The position numbers and the translations under genes were made by a program. Shown one piece after another: positions 61,630 to 64,000 of a stretch of DNA of 64,000 nt (its first letter is position 1; each line of letters opens with the position of its first letter). The stretch covers positions 4,402,001-4,466,000 of the forward strand of contig OZ242031.1 of assembly GCA_965205045.1 (NCBI GenBank). The letters run 5' to 3'. The notes beneath the pieces were generated by a model, which had not been told where the DNA came from, did not search any database, and worked only from the letters and a program-made list of their open reading frames with translations. This stretch comes from UBA6522 sp965205045. GTDB lineage: Bacteria > Pseudomonadota > Gammaproteobacteria > Steroidobacterales > Rariloculaceae.

Positions 61630-61944
61630 ATGTACAGCTTTATCGAAACAAAGCTCTTTACGAGGCTGGTCAAGAACTACTTGACCGACGACGAGTTCGC
61701 GGCGCTGCAGGCGTCCATGATTGCGGACCCTGGGGTCGGAAAGGTCATTCCGGGTTCTGGAGGACTTCGCAAGCTTCGTTGGCGCGCGGCGGGACGCGGG
61801 AAGCGCGGTGGTTATCGTATCATCTATTTTGTCCGACGTTCCGAGGGAATTTTCTGGATGCTCACGATGTATCCGAAGAGTATCAGGGACAATGTGCCGG
61901 CACATGCATTGCGGCAGATTCGGCAGGAGATCGAAAATGAATGA
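61630..61944 (+). CDS. RelE/HigB-type toxin
   Basis: A 104-residue toxin of the RelE superfamily with the HigB2/NadT-like pattern: YSFIETKLFTRLVKNYLTDDEFAALQ, DPGVGKVIPGSGGLRKLRWRAAGRGKRGGYRIIYF and an ending FWMLTMYPKSIRDNV. Basic residues of the active site are conserved. It starts at ATG 61630 directly behind the promoter and overlaps the antitoxin gene by eight bases. Toxin-first order matches this subgroup. Confidence 0.9.
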   Translation: MYSFIETKLFTRLVKNYLTDDEFAALQASMIADPGVGKVIPGSGGLRKLRWRAAGRGKRGGYRIIYFVRRSEGIFWMLTMYPKSIRDNVPAHALRQIRQEIENE

Positions 61945-62209
61945 AGAGCGTCGAGACATCGGTCGGGAGATTCTCGAAGGACTGCGTGAACTCAAACGCG
62001 AAGAGCATGGACGTATTGTGAGCGTGCCAGACGTCGCTTCTGTCCGGGAGAAGGCTGGTTTGTCACAGGCGCGTTTCGCCGAGTTGCTCGGAGTATCGGT
62101 GAGGACGCTTCAAGACTGGGAACAAGGACGCAGATGCCCGTCCGGCGCAGCCCGCACACTGCTCGCCATTGCTGACAAAGACCCCGCAGCGTTGCTGGAG
62201 GTGGCTTGA
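61937..62209 (+). CDS. Xre-type antitoxin (HigA2/NadS-like)
   Basis: A 90-residue antitoxin. A helical N-terminal segment (ERRDIGREILEGLRELKREE) is followed by the helix-turn-helix VASVREKAGLSQARFAELLGVSVRTLQDWEQGRR and ends SGAARTLLAIADKDPAALLEVA, which is the standard form for partners of RelE/HigB2 toxins. GGAGA precedes the ATG. It should bind the inverted repeat in the promoter. Confidence 0.92.
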   Translation: MNEERRDIGREILEGLRELKREEHGRIVSVPDVASVREKAGLSQARFAELLGVSVRTLQDWEQGRRCPSGAARTLLAIADKDPAALLEVA

Positions 62210-62432
62210 TGGCCTTCGCGTTTCGCGGAAATTCCCGGTATCGGTAGAGGTAGTCGTACATGGCGATGATGTTCGGCTCGATAACCTGTTGCAGGTTGGT
62301 GTAATCGTCAAAGTGCTCCGAAATCCGGTTGATGCCGGGCTCGGACATGTCCCAGCCCGTTTCGTACTGGGCGTACGCTTGCGTACCGGGCAGGATCAGT
62401 CCTGCGAGCGCAAGTAGCTTGATGTTTTTCAT
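62210..62432 (-). pseudogene. Secreted hypothetical protein, truncated
   Basis: From ATG 62432 a signal peptide (MKNIKLLALAGLILPG...AYAQ) leads into YETGWDMSEPGINRISEH, NLQQVIEPNIIAMYDYLYRY and REFPRNAKAIK, where it meets the 3' end of the antitoxin gene on the other strand and sense stops. The rest was probably removed when the toxin-antitoxin module arrived. It lies just beyond the 3' end of tRNA-Ala. Family unknown. Confidence 0.6.
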
Positions 62433-62459
62433 CTGGCCCCCCCCCAGAAAAAGGCAATT

Positions 62460-62535
62460 TGGTGGAGCCGAGGAGATTCGAACTCCCGACCTCTGCATTG
62501 CGAACGCAGCGCTCTCCCAACTGAGCTACGGCCCC
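62460..62535 (-). tRNA. tRNA-Ala (anticodon CGC)
   Basis: A 76-base tRNA with encoded CCA. The acceptor stem GGGGCCG/CGGCTCC contains the G3-U70 pair that identifies alanine tRNAs. The anticodon arm is CTGCG-TTCGCAA-TGCAG, so the anticodon is CGC (reads GCG). D-loop AGTTGGGAGA and T-arm GGGAG-TTCGAAT-CTCCT are normal. Confidence 0.96.
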
Positions 62536-62719
62536 ACAGCCTTGTGCTCACGGAATTATCCCGTATTTGGGGCAACGTAGCCATATTGCCCCCGAAGAGT
62601 CGTGCCGACGGGACCTGTTCCGGAATGGAATTCTCTTGATCGACGGCCTGCAGAGGCGGTAGTGTTTCAGCAGCATTCGTAAACTACGGTATTGCGCTCT
62701 GAAACGCACGGGATCGCAT

Positions 62720-63797
62720 ATGAAGCTTCCAATCCATCCAACGTGGCTCTTTCTTTCAATGACCCTGGCAGTCTGCGCGCCGGCCGTGCCGTGCGAACTC
62801 ACCGACTTCCAGAGCCTCGCCGAGGAGTCACCGCACGGCGTAACGCTTGCCAGCGCTGAACGGGTTACGGTTGTCGGCAAGCAATTTGCCGAGGGGTACT
62901 ACGCGCGGGCACCCGATCACTCCTATTTTCGCGGTTGTTCCACCGGCGGGCGCCAGGGGCTGATGGCCATGCAGCGCTATCCCGGAGATTTCGACGGCAT
63001 CATTGTGGGCGCCCCGGTCTTCTCGCCGGCTCGCATGATCGTGTCCGGTCTCTGGACGACCCAACAGGTCGCCCGGCTCATTGCCGAAGACCAGCCGCTT
63101 GCGGGCGAGCAGCTTGAGTTGCTGAAGGATGCCGTGCTCGACGCTTGTGATGCCATCGACGGGATCGAGGACCAAATCATCGACGACCCCCGGCAATGTC
63201 GCGTCGATCCCGGCATTCTGCAGTGCAACGAGTCCGAATCTCCGCCCCGGTGCCTGACGGACAGCCAGGTCGAATTCGTCCGCACGATCTACGATGGCCC
63301 GGTAACCATGTCCGGCGAGCGCATCTACCCCGGGCTCCTTCACGGCGGCGAGTATGGCGCCGGCATGGGCATGGGCGGCTGGGCGCGCTTTACCGCGGGC
63401 GCATGTGCAACTCCGGAAGAATCGGGACAATGCGACTATCTCGACTATCTCGCCCAGGTCTGGTACCAGGATCCGGACAGGGATCTGCTGAACGACTTCA
63501 GCATCGATAACCCCGACGATGTCGTGGCAGCCGACTCTTCCTATTACTCGGCAGTGACGCGTGCCGACAATCCCGACGTGACGCCCTTCGTGCAACGCGG
63601 CGGCAAGGCCCATCCTTTATCACGGCTGGAGCGACACCGTTGTCACCGCGACACCTACGGTCGAACTGTATGAAGCCATGGAGTCGACCGTCTCCCGCAA
63701 GCGGGGGAAATCCGACTTCCGCGACCATGTACGCTTGTTCATGGCCCCCGGTATGGCCCATTGCGGCGGCGGCTATGGCCCTTCCACCGAAACATGA
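62720..63797 (+). pseudogene. Tannase/feruloyl esterase family gene, deleted and frameshifted
   Basis: A tannase-family gene that no longer encodes a full enzyme. The signal peptide and N-terminus (CELTDFQSL...VTLASAERVTV) run directly into the late part (YARAPDHSYFRGCSTGGRQGLMAMQ, catalytic Ser in GCSTGGRQG), skipping about 100 residues. DGIEDQIIDDPRQCRVDP and the lid region follow. Near 63607 the frame shifts by one base: ILYHGWSDTVVTAT and the His motif GMAHCGGGYGP are in the next frame, ending at 63797. Two separate lesions argue for real decay. Confidence 0.85.
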
Positions 63798-64000
63798 ATG
63801 ACGATCCTTCCCGCTACCACCGCCAGACGCTGCTTTCCGGCTTCGGCGAGGACGGGCAGCGTCGGCTGGGCGAATCTACAGCATTCATTCTGGGGTGCGG
63901 GGCGCTCGGCAGCATGGCCGCCGAACTTCTCGCCCGCGCCGGCGTCGGACACCTGGTTATCGTGGACCGCGACTTCGTGGAGATCACGAATCTTCAGCGG
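63794..64000 (+). CDS. ThiF/MoeB/HesA-type adenylyltransferase, N-terminal part (runs off the window)
   Basis: The first 69 codons of an E1-like enzyme that activates a sulfur-carrier protein (ThiS/MoaD type) by adenylation. The ATG overlaps the tannase remnant stop (ATGA). The sequence YHRQTLLSGFGEDGQRRL, then the nucleotide-binding FILGCGALGSMAAELLARAG and VDRDFVEITNLQR is the usual N-terminus. The rest lies outside the window, so the exact family is open. Confidence 0.9.
   Translation, partial: MNDDPSRYHRQTLLSGFGEDGQRRLGESTAFILGCGALGSMAAELLARAGVGHLVIVDRDFVEITNLQR

Noticed and set aside
62460..62485. Attachment-site duplication of the tRNA 3' end
   Set aside because: I looked for a second copy of the tRNA 3' end in the window and saw none, and there is no integrase gene.

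Overview
The window looks like chromosomal DNA of a GC-rich, Gram-negative heterotroph, most like a marine or host-associated gammaproteobacterium. The support is indirect: three TonB-dependent receptors, PQQ enzymes, sulfatases, a tripartite tricarboxylate transporter, a BaeSR-like two-component pair and DUF6152/DUF6644 proteins. No 16S rRNA or other taxonomic marker is present, so the placement is inference. Many genes are broken (IS insertion, internal deletions, frameshifts), and six toxin-antitoxin modules sit among the debris, which suggests a genome losing genes and gaining small mobile cassettes.

Left part (0-12.5 kb). A sulfatase runs off the left edge. Next is a quinohemoprotein dehydrogenase split by a 1,920-bp IS1634-family element with a 6-bp target duplication. 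Then come a ricin-like lectin, a vapBC module with a 28-bp perfect palindrome, a three-gene membrane cluster (DUF2231/DUF6644-like plus a 35-residue membrane peptide), an archaeal-type GAPDH and PGK pair, and a BaeSR-like two-component system.

Middle (12.5-33 kb). Outer-membrane uptake and periplasmic oxidation dominate: TonB receptors at 12.7, 21.5 and 26.8 kb, a PQQ dehydrogenase, a YVTN lipoprotein, an FG-GAP protein with a haem motif, an ApbE flavin transferase, a GST, an FAD oxidoreductase and a fused TctA-TctB permease.

33-46 kb. Sulfatase, helicase and DUF6152 remnants and two TA modules lead into a five-gene minus-strand operon (Gfo/Idh oxidoreductase, creatininase-like hydrolase, cupin, D-2-hydroxyacid dehydrogenase, TctC binding protein). 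It is divergent from a split UxaA/SuyAB-type lyase. Together these resemble uptake and cleavage of a small hydroxy- or sulfo-acid. An MmgE/PrpD protein and a DUF4159 protein follow.

46.8-64 kb. Inverted repeats bound a very GC-rich 3.5-kb cassette with two translationally coupled secreted-protein genes that share a four-cysteine domain; a heptanucleotide tandem repeat abuts the first start codon. After an intact sulfatase comes the most striking locus: a small ArsC-family gene read through an in-frame TGA followed by a SECIS-like hairpin, so a probable selenoprotein. The right end holds TIR proteins, a very unusual 27-repeat LRR protein fused to a glucose/sorbosone dehydrogenase, a truncated helicase, parDE, a leaderless-looking toxin-antitoxin pair, tRNA-Ala(CGC), a broken tannase and the start of a ThiF/MoeB-type gene.
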